A stretch of DNA of 64,000 nucleotides, from positions 358,684 to 422,683 of the forward strand of contig NZ_LMGY01000015.1 in NCBI RefSeq assembly GCF_001427585.1. Direction: 5' to 3'. This stretch comes from Pseudoxanthomonas sp. Root630 (GTDB lineage Bacteria; Pseudomonadota; Gammaproteobacteria; Xanthomonadales; Xanthomonadaceae). A model generated the notes under the pieces. That model saw only the letters and a list, made by a program, of their open reading frames with translations, did no database searches and was not told the DNA's origin. Every line of letters starts with the position of its first letter. Positions within the stretch are counted from its first letter, which is position 1. The position numbers and the translations under genes are program-made. Shown here in pieces: positions 8,657-17,719 of this stretch.

Positions 8657-9535
8657 ATGGGACAAACCCATTCGCCAGACGCCAACATCTACTTCGTGCC
8701 GCACAGCTCCAAGTGGCCGTTCGTGGGTTCCATCGCCATGTTCGTCACCATGGTGGGCGTGGCCAACTGGCTCAATGATTCCGCCTGGGGCATGTGGGCG
8801 TTCTACGCCGGCGTCGTGATGCTGTGCGCCACGTTGTTCATGTGGTTCGGCGACGTGATCCGCGAGTCGGTCAGCGGCCACTACAACCGCCAGGTGGACG
8901 TGTCGTTCCGCATGGGCATGGTGTGGTTCATCTTTTCGGAAGTGATGTTCTTCGCGGCCTTCTTCGGCGCGCTGTTCTACGCCCGCACGCTCGCGTTGCC
9001 GTGGCTGGGCGGCGAAGGCGATGGCGTGATGACCAACAGCCTGCTGTGGGAAGGCTTCTCGGCCGCGTGGCCGACCGCCGGTCCGGGCCAGGTGGGCGGC
9101 CAGTTCCAGACCATCCCGGCCTGGGGCCTGCCGCTGCTCAACACGCTGATCCTGCTGACCTCGGGCATCACCATCACCATCGCGCACCATGCGCTGAAGG
9201 CCGGCAACCGCAGCCAGCTGCTGATCTGGCTGGGCGCCACGGTGCTGCTGGGTTGCACGTTCCTGTTCTTCCAGGCCGAGGAATACATCCACGCCTACAA
9301 GGAGCTGAACCTGACCCTGGGTTCGGGCATCTACGGTTCCACGTTCTTCATGCTGACCGGCTTCCACGGCCTGCACGTGACGCTGGGCACCATCATGCTG
9401 GCGATCATCTGGTTCCGTTGCGCCAAGGGCCACTTCACGAAGGACAACCACTTCGGCTTCGAGGCCGTGGCGTGGTACTGGCACTTCGTGGACGTGGTCT
9501 GGCTGGGCCTGTTCCTGTTCGTCTACGTGCTGTAA
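8657..9535 (+). CDS. ctaE: Cytochrome c oxidase subunit III
   Basis: Third core subunit of the aa3 oxidase; it stabilises subunit I and its proton uptake. The 292-residue protein has seven predicted helices. Family segments seen are FRMGMVWFIFSEVMFF, QAEEYIHAYKEL, GSTFFMLTGFHGLHV and the C-terminal WYWHFVDVVWLGLFL. It is the last gene of this transcription unit, and a strong hairpin follows 21 bases after the stop. Confidence 0.96.
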   Translation: MGQTHSPDANIYFVPHSSKWPFVGSIAMFVTMVGVANWLNDSAWGMWAFYAGVVMLCATLFMWFGDVIRESVSGHYNRQVDVSFRMGMVWFIFSEVMFFAAFFGALFYARTLALPWLGGEGDGVMTNSLLWEGFSAAWPTAGPGQVGGQFQTIPAWGLPLLNTLILLTSGITITIAHHALKAGNRSQLLIWLGATVLLGCTFLFFQAEEYIHAYKELNLTLGSGIYGSTFFMLTGFHGLHVTLGTIMLAIIWFRCAKGHFTKDNHFGFEAVAWYWHFVDVVWLGLFLFVYVL

Positions 9536-9556
9536 GCGCGGGCGATCGAGACGAAG

Positions 9557-9586
9557 AAAGGGCCGGCAATGCCGGCCCTTTTCTTT
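9557..9586 (+). terminator. Terminator after ctaE, probably usable in both directions
   Basis: An 11-bp stem AAAGGGCCGGC/GCCGGCCCTTT with a three-base loop (AAT) and a T-rich tail on the plus strand. The A-rich left flank gives a weaker T-tract for transcripts from the convergent gene at 9629-9850. Confidence 0.85.
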
Positions 9587-9628
9587 TCCGTGGTTGGCGC
9601 GGCCGGTGGCGCGCGGGACAATGCGCGC

Positions 9629-9850
9629 TCAGCCGGGATTGACGCCGTGCGGCTGGATCCAGCCCATCTTGATCGCCAGGATCACCAGCAGGATCAGCCC
9701 GACGGACAACGCGATGCGGCGGGTCAGCGCGTTGACGGTGCGCTTGCTCTCGCTCTTGTCCACCAGCATGTAGTACAGGCCGGCGCCCAGGTTCCAGACG
9801 ATGACGATGAGGAAGGCGATGATCAGCAGGGTTTTCAGCGAATCGTTCAT
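9629..9850 (-). CDS. Small two-helix membrane protein (DUF2909 / twin-transmembrane type)
   Basis: A 73-residue protein from ATG 9850 with a GAGGA ribosome site just upstream. Two hydrophobic helices (about residues 7-29 and 46-66) are joined by a short basic loop (DKSESKRTVNALTRR), as in the DUF2909 'twin transmembrane' family found near cytochrome oxidase genes. It is read opposite to the oxidase genes, between ctaE and surf1. Function unknown; a link to the oxidase is inferred from position only. Confidence 0.75.
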   Translation of the reverse strand: MNDSLKTLLIIAFLIVIVWNLGAGLYYMLVDKSESKRTVNALTRRIALSVGLILLVILAIKMGWIQPHGVNPG

Positions 9851-9940
9851 GGCGTCCTCGAGAGGTGCCGCAGCGGCGAGGCGCGCATTATCGCTCCGCC
9901 AGGGTGAGCCCGTGGTGGGTGCGACATTCGGACGCAGCCC

Positions 9941-10675
9941 GTGAGCCGGCGCATGCCGCTGCCGATCGGCTGGACCCTGGCCGTGCTGGCGATGTCGCTG
10001 TTCGGCAGCCTGGGTGCCTGGCAGCTGGGACGGGCGGACCAGAAGCAGGCCATGCTGGCCGAAACCGCGCGCGTGCTGGCCGAGCGCCAGCCGCAGCCGC
10101 TGGCCATCGCCGCCGACGAGGCGCGTGCCGACCGCTACGACTGGACCGAGGGCGAGGGCCGCTTCGCGCCGGGCCCCGCGATCCTGCTCGACAACCAGAC
10201 CCGCGACCGCCAGGCCGGTGTGCGTGCGTACCGTGTCTTCCAGCCTGCGGGCGGCGGCGCACCGGTGTTGGTGGAACTGGGGTGGCTGCCGATCCCGGGC
10301 GACCGCCGGATGCCGGAGATCCCGCTGCCACCGAACGAGCTGCGCGTCGCCGGCCTGCTGGTGCCGCCCCCCTCGGAAGGCATTGCCCACGCCGCGCCGA
10401 GCGCCCAACCCGACGGCAGCCTGCTGGTGATCGCACTGCAGCGGGATGCGTTGAAGGAGGCCCTGGGGCTGCCGGCGTTGGCGCCGCGCGTGCTCAAGCT
10501 GGACCCGGACCGGCCGCTGGGCTATGCCCGCGACCTCGATATCCTGCCCAACACGCTGCCACCGGAGCGCCATATCGGCTACGCCGTGCAGTGGTTCGGG
10601 CTGGCTGCCGCCGTGTTCGCCACCGCGCTGGTGCTGACCTGGCGCTCCCGGCGTCCCGCCCGGCAGGGGCATTGA
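9941..10675 (+). CDS. SURF1 family cytochrome oxidase assembly protein
   Basis: Surf1 proteins help insert heme a into subunit I. The 244-residue frame begins with GTG 9941 (MSRRMPLPIGW); ATG 9953 is an equally plausible start. One helix sits at each end (about residues 9-27 and 215-236), flanking a periplasmic domain. SLFGSLGAWQLGRADQK, LDNQTRDRQAGVRAY and LVELGWLP near the start, and ERHIGYAVQWFGLA near the end, are the usual Surf1 blocks. The gene begins a second oxidase assembly unit (surf1, SCO-like, ctaA, ctaB) with short gaps. Confidence 0.9.
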   Translation: MSRRMPLPIGWTLAVLAMSLFGSLGAWQLGRADQKQAMLAETARVLAERQPQPLAIAADEARADRYDWTEGEGRFAPGPAILLDNQTRDRQAGVRAYRVFQPAGGGAPVLVELGWLPIPGDRRMPEIPLPPNELRVAGLLVPPPSEGIAHAAPSAQPDGSLLVIALQRDALKEALGLPALAPRVLKLDPDRPLGYARDLDILPNTLPPERHIGYAVQWFGLAAAVFATALVLTWRSRRPARQGH

Positions 10676-10701
10676 GCGCCCCGGCGTGAGAAAATAGCCG
10701 C

Positions 10702-11274
10702 ATGGATTCCAATTCGTTCGATCCCGCCCAGCGGCGCCGCGGGCGCTGGATGCTGGTCGGCCTGTTCGCCCTGTTCTTCGGCACCGTGTTCGGTGCCGGC
10801 GTGCTGCGCTTCGCCGGCTGGCAGCCGGCCGGGCACAAGAACCACGGCCAGATGCTGCAACCGCCCGCCGACGCGCGCGCCATCGTGCCCGTGCTGGCGG
10901 ACGGCAGCCGGTACGACTGGAACCCGGCCGAGCGTGGCTGGCGCATCGTGGTCGCACCGCCGGCCAGCTGCGCGCAGGCGTGCCTGACGCTGGCGAACGA
11001 CCTGGACAAGGTCTGGCAGCTGTTCGGCCACAACGCCAACGACGTCGACATCCTCTGGATCGGCGCGTATCCCGACGGCGCGCCGCGCCACTCGGCACTG
11101 CGCGTGGTCCGTGCCGACGACCCGCTGCGCGCCGCGTTGCCGCAGGTGGACGATCCGGCCGGCGTGCCGGTCTACGTGATCGATCCGCACGGCTTCGTGA
11201 TCCTGCGCTACGCGCCCGGCTTCGATCCCGGCCATCTGCGCACCGACGTCTCCAAGCTGCTCAAGCTGATCTGA
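10702..11274 (+). CDS. Membrane-anchored thioredoxin/SCO-like protein of the oxidase locus
   Basis: A 190-residue protein with a basic N-terminus, one anchor helix (residues 17-38) and a soluble domain. Residues Cys90 and Cys94 form a CxxxC pair (S-C-A-Q-A-C), the copper/thiol motif of SCO proteins, and DPHGFVILRYAPGFDP near the end resembles the SCO/peroxiredoxin C-terminal strand. The proline after the second Cys and a His at the usual SCO position are not evident; His163 is the nearest candidate. Placed between surf1 and ctaA (26- and 22-base gaps), it may supply copper to, or reduce, the CuA site. That role is inferred. Confidence 0.7.
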   Translation: MDSNSFDPAQRRRGRWMLVGLFALFFGTVFGAGVLRFAGWQPAGHKNHGQMLQPPADARAIVPVLADGSRYDWNPAERGWRIVVAPPASCAQACLTLANDLDKVWQLFGHNANDVDILWIGAYPDGAPRHSALRVVRADDPLRAALPQVDDPAGVPVYVIDPHGFVILRYAPGFDPGHLRTDVSKLLKLI

Positions 11275-11296
11275 GCCGCACGCACGCTCCCTGACC

Positions 11297-12460
11297 ATGA
11301 TGACTTCCAACGACCGTCCCGAGATCGCGCGCCCCGTGATCTACAGACACTTCCATCGCATCGCCTGGCTGGCGGTGGCACTGACGCTGTGCGTCGTCGT
11401 GTTCGGCGCCTTCGTGCGCCTGTCCGACGCCGGCCTGAGCTGCCCCGACTGGCCGACCTGCTACGGCCGCGCGGCATGGCCGAAGGCGGTCGATGAAGCG
11501 GCCTCGCACGTGGCCAGCGAGATCCGTCCGTTCGAAACCCACAAGGCATGGCGCGAACAGATCCACCGCCATCTCGCCGCATCGCTGGGCGTGCTGGTGC
11601 TGGTGCTCGCGCTGCTGGCCGCACGCCGCCGGCGCTGGGGCATCGCGCAGATCGTGGTTGCCGCGGGATTGGTCGGCGCTGCGATTCCCCTGTACATGCA
11701 CGGCGAACACGGTGCGGCATCCGCGCTGGCGATCCTGGGCGAAGCGATCCTGCTGTTCGCCGCCTTGCGCTGGTCGAACATCGACCTGGCGCGCGCGGCG
11801 ACGCTGACGCTGGCGGTGATCATCTTCCAGGCGCTGCTCGGCATGTGGACGGTGACGTGGCTGCTGAAGCCCATCGTCGTGATGGGCCACCTGCTCGGTG
11901 GCCTGACGACGTTCTCGCTGCTGGTGTGGATGGCGTGGCGCGCCACCGATCGTCCGATCACCCTGGCCGATACCACCACACTGCGACGCTGGTTGATCGG
12001 TGGCCTGGTGCTGCTTGGCGTGCAGATCGCGCTGGGCGGCTGGGTGAGCGCGAACTATGCGGCGCTGGCCTGTGGCCTGGATTTCCCGAAGTGCGTGGGC
12101 CAGTGGGTGCCGCCGGCGGACTTCCGCGAAGCCTTCGTGCTCTGGCGCGGGATCGGCGTGGACTACGAAGGCGGTGTGCTCGATGGCGCCTCGCGCATCG
12201 CCATCCAGCTGACCCACCGCATCATGGCGGTGATCGTCGCGCTCTACGTGCTGGCGCTGGCGCTGCGCCTGTTCCGCACGCCGGGCATGCGCAGCTGGTC
12301 GCTGACGCTGGCGGTGCTGGTGTGCGCGCAGGTCACGCTGGGCATCCTCAACGTGAAGCTCAACCTGCCGCTGCCGGTCGCGGTCGCGCACAACGCTGGC
12401 GCGGTGCTGCTGTTGTTCACCATGGTGTCGCTGGTCGCCCGCCTGCGCAGGCCCGACTGA
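11297..12460 (+). CDS. ctaA: Heme A synthase (COX15/CtaA)
   Basis: Oxidises the C8 methyl group of heme O to the formyl group of heme A. The 387-residue protein has eight predicted helices in two four-helix repeats. Each half carries its heme-ligand His region ([25 protein letters not shown] and [11 protein letters not shown]) and there are two extracellular Cys pairs ([11 protein letters not shown] and [10 protein letters not shown]). It works on the product of ctaB, which starts one base after its stop. Confidence 0.93.
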   Translation: MMTSNDRPEIARPVIYRHFHRIAWLAVALTLCVVVFGAFVRLSDAGLSCPDWPTCYGRAAWPKAVDEAASHVASEIRPFETHKAWREQIHRHLAASLGVLVLVLALLAARRRRWGIAQIVVAAGLVGAAIPLYMHGEHGAASALAILGEAILLFAALRWSNIDLARAATLTLAVIIFQALLGMWTVTWLLKPIVVMGHLLGGLTTFSLLVWMAWRATDRPITLADTTTLRRWLIGGLVLLGVQIALGGWVSANYAALACGLDFPKCVGQWVPPADFREAFVLWRGIGVDYEGGVLDGASRIAIQLTHRIMAVIVALYVLALALRLFRTPGMRSWSLTLAVLVCAQVTLGILNVKLNLPLPVAVAHNAGAVLLLFTMVSLVARLRRPD

Positions 12461-12461
12461 C

Positions 12462-13370
12462 ATGGCCTCGACTTACCGCCAATACTGGGACCTGACCAAG
12501 CCGCGCGTGGTGGCGCTGATCGTGTTCACCGCGATCGTCGGCATGTTCCTCGCGATCGATGGCCTGCCTGATGGTGCACAACTGGTGCGCGGGGCGCTCG
12601 GCTTCCTCGGCATCTGGCTGGCGGCCTCCAGCGCGGCGGCGATCAACCAACTGCTGGACGCGCGCATCGACGCGAAGATGGCGCGCACGTCGTGGCGTCC
12701 GCTGGTCCAGGGCCAGGTGAAGCCGTGGCAGGCGCTGGTGTTCGCACTGGTGCTGGCGGCGTTGTCGATGGCGATCCTGGTGCTGTGGGTCAACACGATC
12801 ACCGCGATCCTGACGTTCGCGTCGCTGATCGGTTATGCCGTGGTCTATACGGTGTTCCTCAAGCGCGCCACGCCGCAGAACATCGTGATCGGCGGCATCG
12901 CCGGCGCGGCGCCGCCGCTGCTGGGCTGGGCCACGATGACCGGCATGCAGGGCGAGTGGGACTGGCCGCACGCGCTGCTGCTGGTGTTGATCATCTTCGT
13001 GTGGACGCCGCCGCATTTCTGGGCGCTGGCGATCTTCCGTCGCGAAGACTACGCGCGCGCGCTGGTGCCGATGCTGCCGGTGACGCACGGCGTGACGTAC
13101 ACGCGCTGGCAGATCCTGTTCTACACGGTGCTGCTGGTGGAAGTGACCGTGCTGCCGGTGGTGTTCGGCATGAGCGGCTTCTTCTACCTGGGCGGCGCGC
13201 TGGTGCTGGGTTCGGTCTTCCTCTGGTACGCGTGGCGCCTGCTGAACCCGCCCGACGAGTTCTTCGCCATGCGCGTGTTCAACTATTCCATCGTCTACCT
13301 GATGGCGTTGTTCGCGTTCCTGCTCGCCGACCACTGGATGATGCCGCTGCTGCGGCCGGCGATGGTCTAA
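12462..13370 (+). CDS. ctaB: Protoheme IX farnesyltransferase (heme O synthase)
   Basis: UbiA-family prenyltransferase that adds the farnesyl tail to heme B, giving heme O for CtaA. The 302-residue protein has about nine helices. The start [15 protein letters not shown] and the Mg-diphosphate motif N-x-x-x-D-x-x-x-D ([13 protein letters not shown]) are visible, with the second conserved loop near [12 protein letters not shown]. It is the last gene of the oxidase locus and converges on the next gene with four bases between stops. Also called cyoE in other bacteria. Confidence 0.95.
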   Translation: MASTYRQYWDLTKPRVVALIVFTAIVGMFLAIDGLPDGAQLVRGALGFLGIWLAASSAAAINQLLDARIDAKMARTSWRPLVQGQVKPWQALVFALVLAALSMAILVLWVNTITAILTFASLIGYAVVYTVFLKRATPQNIVIGGIAGAAPPLLGWATMTGMQGEWDWPHALLLVLIIFVWTPPHFWALAIFRREDYARALVPMLPVTHGVTYTRWQILFYTVLLVEVTVLPVVFGMSGFFYLGGALVLGSVFLWYAWRLLNPPDEFFAMRVFNYSIVYLMALFAFLLADHWMMPLLRPAMV

Positions 13371-13374
13371 CGCC

Positions 13375-13878
13375 TTACTTCGATTCCGCCGGGGCAGGCG
13401 TGGCGAGCTGTTCCACCACCACCGGTTCCAGCGATTTCAGTCCGGCGGAACGACCCAGGGCCAGGGCTTCATCCGCGGACAGGCCATCCAACTGCGCCGC
13501 GCCCAGCGCGAGCAGCGCGCCGACACGATTACCGGACGCGCAATGCAGCAGCACCTTGCCTTCGCGGCCTTGCAGCAAGGCGTGCAGTGCCTGGGCGTTC
13601 GCCGCGCTGATGTCCTCCTTGCCGCTGATCGGCAGCGCGATGTACGTCATGCCCAGTGCTTCGACTTCGCCCGCCTCGTCGTAGCCGCGCACTTCCTGTG
13701 GGCCGCGCAGGTCGATCACGGTGCGCACACCCTCGTCCTTGAGCCGCTTCAGCTCGTCGAGGGTCGGTTGCCCGCCGGTATGCAGGCCGGGCCGGGGTTC
13801 GGTGAAGTCGCCCGCATGGAGCGGGAAGCAGGCCAGCACGAGGGCCAGCAGGGCGATGACGCGTGCGAGTGGCTTCAT
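13375..13878 (-). CDS. Exported protein-tyrosine-phosphatase-like protein (DUF442/Blh type)
   Basis: A 167-residue protein from ATG 13878 with a clear signal peptide (MKPLARVIALLALVLACFPLHA). The body has the GQPTLDELKRLKDEGVRTVIDLR start and a phosphatase-like loop HCASGNRVG with Cys113 and Arg118. The loop is C-x4-R, as in DUF442/'beta-lactamase hydrolase-like' phosphatases, rather than the C-x5-R of classical PTPs. It lies 16 bases after the S9 peptidase on the same strand and is probably co-transcribed. Substrate unknown; periplasmic location predicted. Confidence 0.78.
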   Translation of the reverse strand: MKPLARVIALLALVLACFPLHAGDFTEPRPGLHTGGQPTLDELKRLKDEGVRTVIDLRGPQEVRGYDEAGEVEALGMTYIALPISGKEDISAANAQALHALLQGREGKVLLHCASGNRVGALLALGAAQLDGLSADEALALGRSAGLKSLEPVVVEQLATPAPAESK

Positions 13879-13894
13879 GGTGAGCGCGCTCCGC

Positions 13895-15859
13895 TCAGTC
13901 CAGGAGGTGTTGCTGCCAGAACAGGATGCTCGCCGCGCCGAAATAGTCCGCATTGCTCTTCTTGCGGAAACCGTGGCCTTCGTCGTCGAACATCAGGAAC
14001 CATACCGGCTCACCGTTCGCGCGCACCGCCTTGGCGATCTGCTCGGCTTCGGTGTACGGCACGCGCGGGTCGTTGCGGCCCTGCGCGACGAACAGTGGCG
14101 TCCTGATCCGCGCGGCGTTGCGCAACGGCGAGATGCGGTCGAACACCGCCTTCATCGCCGGATCGCGCTCGTCGCCGTACTCGGCGCGGCGCAGGTCCCG
14201 CCGGTAGCTTTCGGTGTTGGTGAGGAAGGTGGTGAAGTCGGAGATGCCGACGATGTCGATGCCCGCGCGGATGCGATCGCTGTAATGGGTCAGCGAGGCG
14301 AGCACCATGTAGCCGCCGTAGCTGCCACCCACTACGCCGATGCGCGAGGCATCCAGCTCGGGCTGCTGTGCGATCCAGTCCAGCAGCGCGCCGATGTCCT
14401 TCACCGAATCCTCGCGCTTTTCCGCGTTGTCCAGCGAGAGGAAGGTCTTGCCGTAGCCGGTGGAGCCGCGCACGTTCGGCACGAGCACCGCCACGCCCAG
14501 CTCGTTCACCAGGAACTGCGTGCCTGCGTTGAACGAAGGCACCGACTGGCCTTCCGGCCCGCCATGGATGCTGATGATGACCGGCAGGCGGCGACCGGCA
14601 GGCACCTTGGCCGGCGTGTAGTAGAACGCAGGGATCGTACGCGGTGCGCCGTCGATCTGGTCGAATGTGGGATAGCGGATCAGCGACGGCGATACGAACT
14701 TCGACGTATCGAGGCCGCCGACTTCGCTTTGCGTCCAGCGCACCAGCGAGCGGTCGGCCAGGCCGATCACGTAGACATCGCTGGGCGAGGTGGAGGTGTT
14801 GAGGGTGACCGCCAGGCGCTTCCCGTCCGGCGAGAACGCACCGCCATCGATGATGCCCACCGGAAGTTCCGGCAGCGCGACCGGGCGATGGCTGGGCAGG
14901 GCGAGCAGGTGCGCCTTGCCGATGCCATCCTCGTTGGTGAAATAAACGAGGTGCTTGCCGTCGTCGGACAGCGCGAAGTCTTCGACATCCCAAGGCACGT
15001 CGGCCGTCAGCACCTCGAGTTTGCCGCTGGCAGGATCGTGGAAGCGCAGGCGGCTGAATTCACTGGGCTGGCCCGCCACCGGTTCGTCGGAAATGAAGTA
15101 CACGCCCTTGCCGGACTGCGCATAAGCGAAACGGCCGAACGCCGCCTTGCCGCCGTCCACCGGGAATTCCTCCCGCTTGCCGGTGGCCAGGTCCACGGCG
15201 CCCGGATAGGACTCGGCGGCGGACACGTAGCGCGACACCAGCAGCTCCTTGCCGTCGGGCGAGAAGTCCAGCGGCGTCCACGAACCGCCTGCCGACAACA
15301 GCAAGCGGCTGGTGCCGGCGCGGGTATCGCGCAGCCAGATGTCGCGATCGGTGCCGTTCCGCGCGGTGCTGGCATAGGCGAGCAGCGAGCCGTCGCGGTT
15401 GATCACCACGCCGCTGTTCTGGCTGCGCTTGCCGTCGGTCAACAGCGTGGTCGAGCGCGTCTGCGTATCGAACCAGTACAACTGCGAGAACTCGTCGCCG
15501 CCCTTGTCCTTGCCGAAGACGAAACCGTCGCGCCACGCCTGCGGCGGTGCGGGCGTGAGGCCGGCGACCGGTTCGGGATAGAACGTCAGCTGCTCGCGCA
15601 TGCCGAGCGGTTGGCAGACGCGATGCGCCTGGTTGGTTTCGGCGAACCGGGTGCCGATCAGCAGGCAGCCGTCCTTCGTCCATCCGGCCAACGCCGCGCC
15701 ACGCGTGTTCTGGTAGCGGTTGAGACGCTCCAGCAGATCGGCCGGGATCTCCGGCACGTCCTCGCTGACGCGGTTGCCCACGTGCTTGCGTTCGACGGGC
15801 GCGGCGGCCGCGGTACCGGCCAGCGCGACGAGGACGACGGACAAGGCGATCAGGCGCAT
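13895..15859 (-). CDS. Exported S9 family prolyl-oligopeptidase-type peptidase
   Basis: A 654-residue serine peptidase from ATG 15859 (MRLIALSVVLVALAGTAAAA signal peptide). The frame stays open further upstream, but that part overlaps dnaG and lacks a signal peptide. An N-terminal beta-propeller (repeated SPDGK-type blades, about residues 60-390) is followed by an alpha/beta-hydrolase domain. The triad is visible: Ser513 in GGSYGGYM, Asp597 in GRNDPRVPY and His629 in DEGHGF. It probably clips peptides in the periplasm or outside the cell. It lies 67 bases after dnaG. Confidence 0.92.
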   Translation of the reverse strand: MRLIALSVVLVALAGTAAAAPVERKHVGNRVSEDVPEIPADLLERLNRYQNTRGAALAGWTKDGCLLIGTRFAETNQAHRVCQPLGMREQLTFYPEPVAGLTPAPPQAWRDGFVFGKDKGGDEFSQLYWFDTQTRSTTLLTDGKRSQNSGVVINRDGSLLAYASTARNGTDRDIWLRDTRAGTSRLLLSAGGSWTPLDFSPDGKELLVSRYVSAAESYPGAVDLATGKREEFPVDGGKAAFGRFAYAQSGKGVYFISDEPVAGQPSEFSRLRFHDPASGKLEVLTADVPWDVEDFALSDDGKHLVYFTNEDGIGKAHLLALPSHRPVALPELPVGIIDGGAFSPDGKRLAVTLNTSTSPSDVYVIGLADRSLVRWTQSEVGGLDTSKFVSPSLIRYPTFDQIDGAPRTIPAFYYTPAKVPAGRRLPVIISIHGGPEGQSVPSFNAGTQFLVNELGVAVLVPNVRGSTGYGKTFLSLDNAEKREDSVKDIGALLDWIAQQPELDASRIGVVGGSYGGYMVLASLTHYSDRIRAGIDIVGISDFTTFLTNTESYRRDLRRAEYGDERDPAMKAVFDRISPLRNAARIRTPLFVAQGRNDPRVPYTEAEQIAKAVRANGEPVWFLMFDDEGHGFRKKSNADYFGAASILFWQQHLLD

Positions 15860-15926
15860 GGCAGCTCCGTGGCGAGTCGATGCCCGGAGTCTAGACTGCC
15901 CTGTGTGCCGCGGAAACCCGCGACCT

Positions 15927-17660
15927 TCAATGGCGGCCGATGCGGGCCTGCAACAGGGTGCGCAGTTCGTACTTGTCGGCTTCGTCGAGGCCGACATTGC
16001 GCTGCTTGGCCTGCAGTTCCTCCAGGCGCTGCTGCAGCATCTGCTTTTCCAGCTGCACGGCGGCGTCGAGCAGTTCGAGCCGCCAGCTTTCCTCATCGCC
16101 GGGCAGCTCCTGCATCGCCAGCTTCTGTAAGGCAGCCGCTTCGTCCCGCTCGGCGAAATGCTCCAGCAGCACGCCGGTGGTGATGTCGGGGCGCGCATGC
16201 ACCAGCGCGATCAGTTCCAGCAGCAGCTCCATGCCAGGCAGGCGCAGGGCGGAGAAGCCATGCGTGGATTCGATCGCCAGCGCGAGCGCGGGCTTGTGCA
16301 GCAGGCGCACGATGATGTGGCGGACAAGGCTGGGCTTCTGGCCCGGACTCGTCGCGGGCGGACGGCGCGTCGGCGTGGGCGGTGCCGACGGTGTTGCGGC
16401 GCTGCCTGCGCCGACGCCGGTCACCACGGTCAGCTGCTGCCGCATCAGGTCGCCGAAGGCGCCATCGGGAATCTGCGCCAGCAGCGGGCGCGCGCGCTCG
16501 GCCAGGCGTGCCTTGCCGTCGAGCGTGGAGAGCTTGATGTCCTTGCCCAGTTCCTGGAAGAAGAATTCCGACAGCGGCATCGCCTCCTGCAGGCGCGCGT
16601 CGAAGCCCGCCGCGCCTTCCTGCCGCACGATGGTGTCGGGATCCTCGCCATCGGGCAGGAACAGGAAGAACGCCTGGCGTCCATCCTTCATGCGCGGCAG
16701 CACCGATTCCAGGGCACGCCACGCGGCACGCTGGCCAGCGGCATCGCCATCGAAGCAGAAGTACACGTCGGGCGCGTTGCGGAACAGCAGTTCGGCATGC
16801 TCGGGCGTGGTCGCCGTGCCCAACGTGGCCACGGCCTCCTTCACGCCGAACTGGAACAGCGAAACCACGTCCATGTAGCCCTCGACCACCACCAGCCGCG
16901 CGATCTTCTGGTTGGCCTGCTTCACCTGCCACAGGCCGTACAGCTCGCGGCCCTTGTGGAACAGCGCGGTCTCGGGCGAGTTGAGGTACTTCGGGCCGTC
17001 GTCCTTCTGCAGCACGCGCCCGCCGAATGCGATCACGCGGCCGCGCCGGTCGTGGATCGGGAACATCACCCGGTCGCGGAACTTGTCGTAGACATGGCCG
17101 CGGTCGTTCTTGGAGAACAGGCCGGCGCGGTCGAGCAGTTTCATCCGGCGCTCGTCGGTGCCCAGCGCGTCTTTCAGCGCCGAGTAGCCATCCGGCGCAT
17201 AGCCGATCATGAACTGCGTGCGGATCGCCGCATCCACGCCGCGGCCATCGAGATACGCCTTCGCCTTGTCGCTGCCCTCCAGGTTGCGCTGGAAGAAGCG
17301 CGCGGCCGCTTCCAATGCATTGAACAGGTCGCGGGTATCGTTGTTCTCGTTGCGCTGCTGGGTCTCGCGCGGCACTTCCATGCCGTTGCGGCGCGCCAGC
17401 TCTTCCACCGCGTCGAGGAACTCGAGGCGGTCGTAGTTCATCAGGAACGACAGTGCCGTGCCGTGCGCACCGCAGCCGAAGCAGTGGTAGAACTGCTTGG
17501 TCGGCGAGACCGTGAACGACGGCGAGCGCTCATCGTGGAACGGGCAGCAGGCCGAATATTCCTTGCCCTGGCGCTTCAGCGGGACGCGCCCACCCACCAC
17601 CTCGACGATATCCGTCCGGGCGAGCAGTTCGTCGATGAAGGCGTCGGGGATGCGGGCCAT
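15927..17660 (-). CDS. dnaG: DNA primase
   Basis: Makes RNA primers for replication. The 577-residue protein is started at ATG 17660 (MARIPDAFIDELLART), the usual DnaG beginning; an ATG three codons upstream also exists. Domains in order: CHC2 zinc finger (CCPFHDERSPSF...FHCFGCGAHG type, residues 38-66), RNA polymerase core with Toprim motifs EGYMDV and FCFDGDAAGQRAAW (about 255-330), and a C-terminal DnaB-interaction region (about 430-577) preceded by a Pro/Thr-rich linker. In many proteobacteria the order is rpsU-dnaG-rpoD; here rpsU lies about 3.8 kb away and an S9 peptidase follows dnaG. Confidence 0.96.
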   Translation of the reverse strand: MARIPDAFIDELLARTDIVEVVGGRVPLKRQGKEYSACCPFHDERSPSFTVSPTKQFYHCFGCGAHGTALSFLMNYDRLEFLDAVEELARRNGMEVPRETQQRNENNDTRDLFNALEAAARFFQRNLEGSDKAKAYLDGRGVDAAIRTQFMIGYAPDGYSALKDALGTDERRMKLLDRAGLFSKNDRGHVYDKFRDRVMFPIHDRRGRVIAFGGRVLQKDDGPKYLNSPETALFHKGRELYGLWQVKQANQKIARLVVVEGYMDVVSLFQFGVKEAVATLGTATTPEHAELLFRNAPDVYFCFDGDAAGQRAAWRALESVLPRMKDGRQAFFLFLPDGEDPDTIVRQEGAAGFDARLQEAMPLSEFFFQELGKDIKLSTLDGKARLAERARPLLAQIPDGAFGDLMRQQLTVVTGVGAGSAATPSAPPTPTRRPPATSPGQKPSLVRHIIVRLLHKPALALAIESTHGFSALRLPGMELLLELIALVHARPDITTGVLLEHFAERDEAAALQKLAMQELPGDEESWRLELLDAAVQLEKQMLQQRLEELQAKQRNVGLDEADKYELRTLLQARIGRH

Positions 17661-17719
17661 GGGTCGCATAGGATGCCATGCCCGGCCGGGCCGCCGGGAT
17701 CGCGCGCTACCATGCGGCC

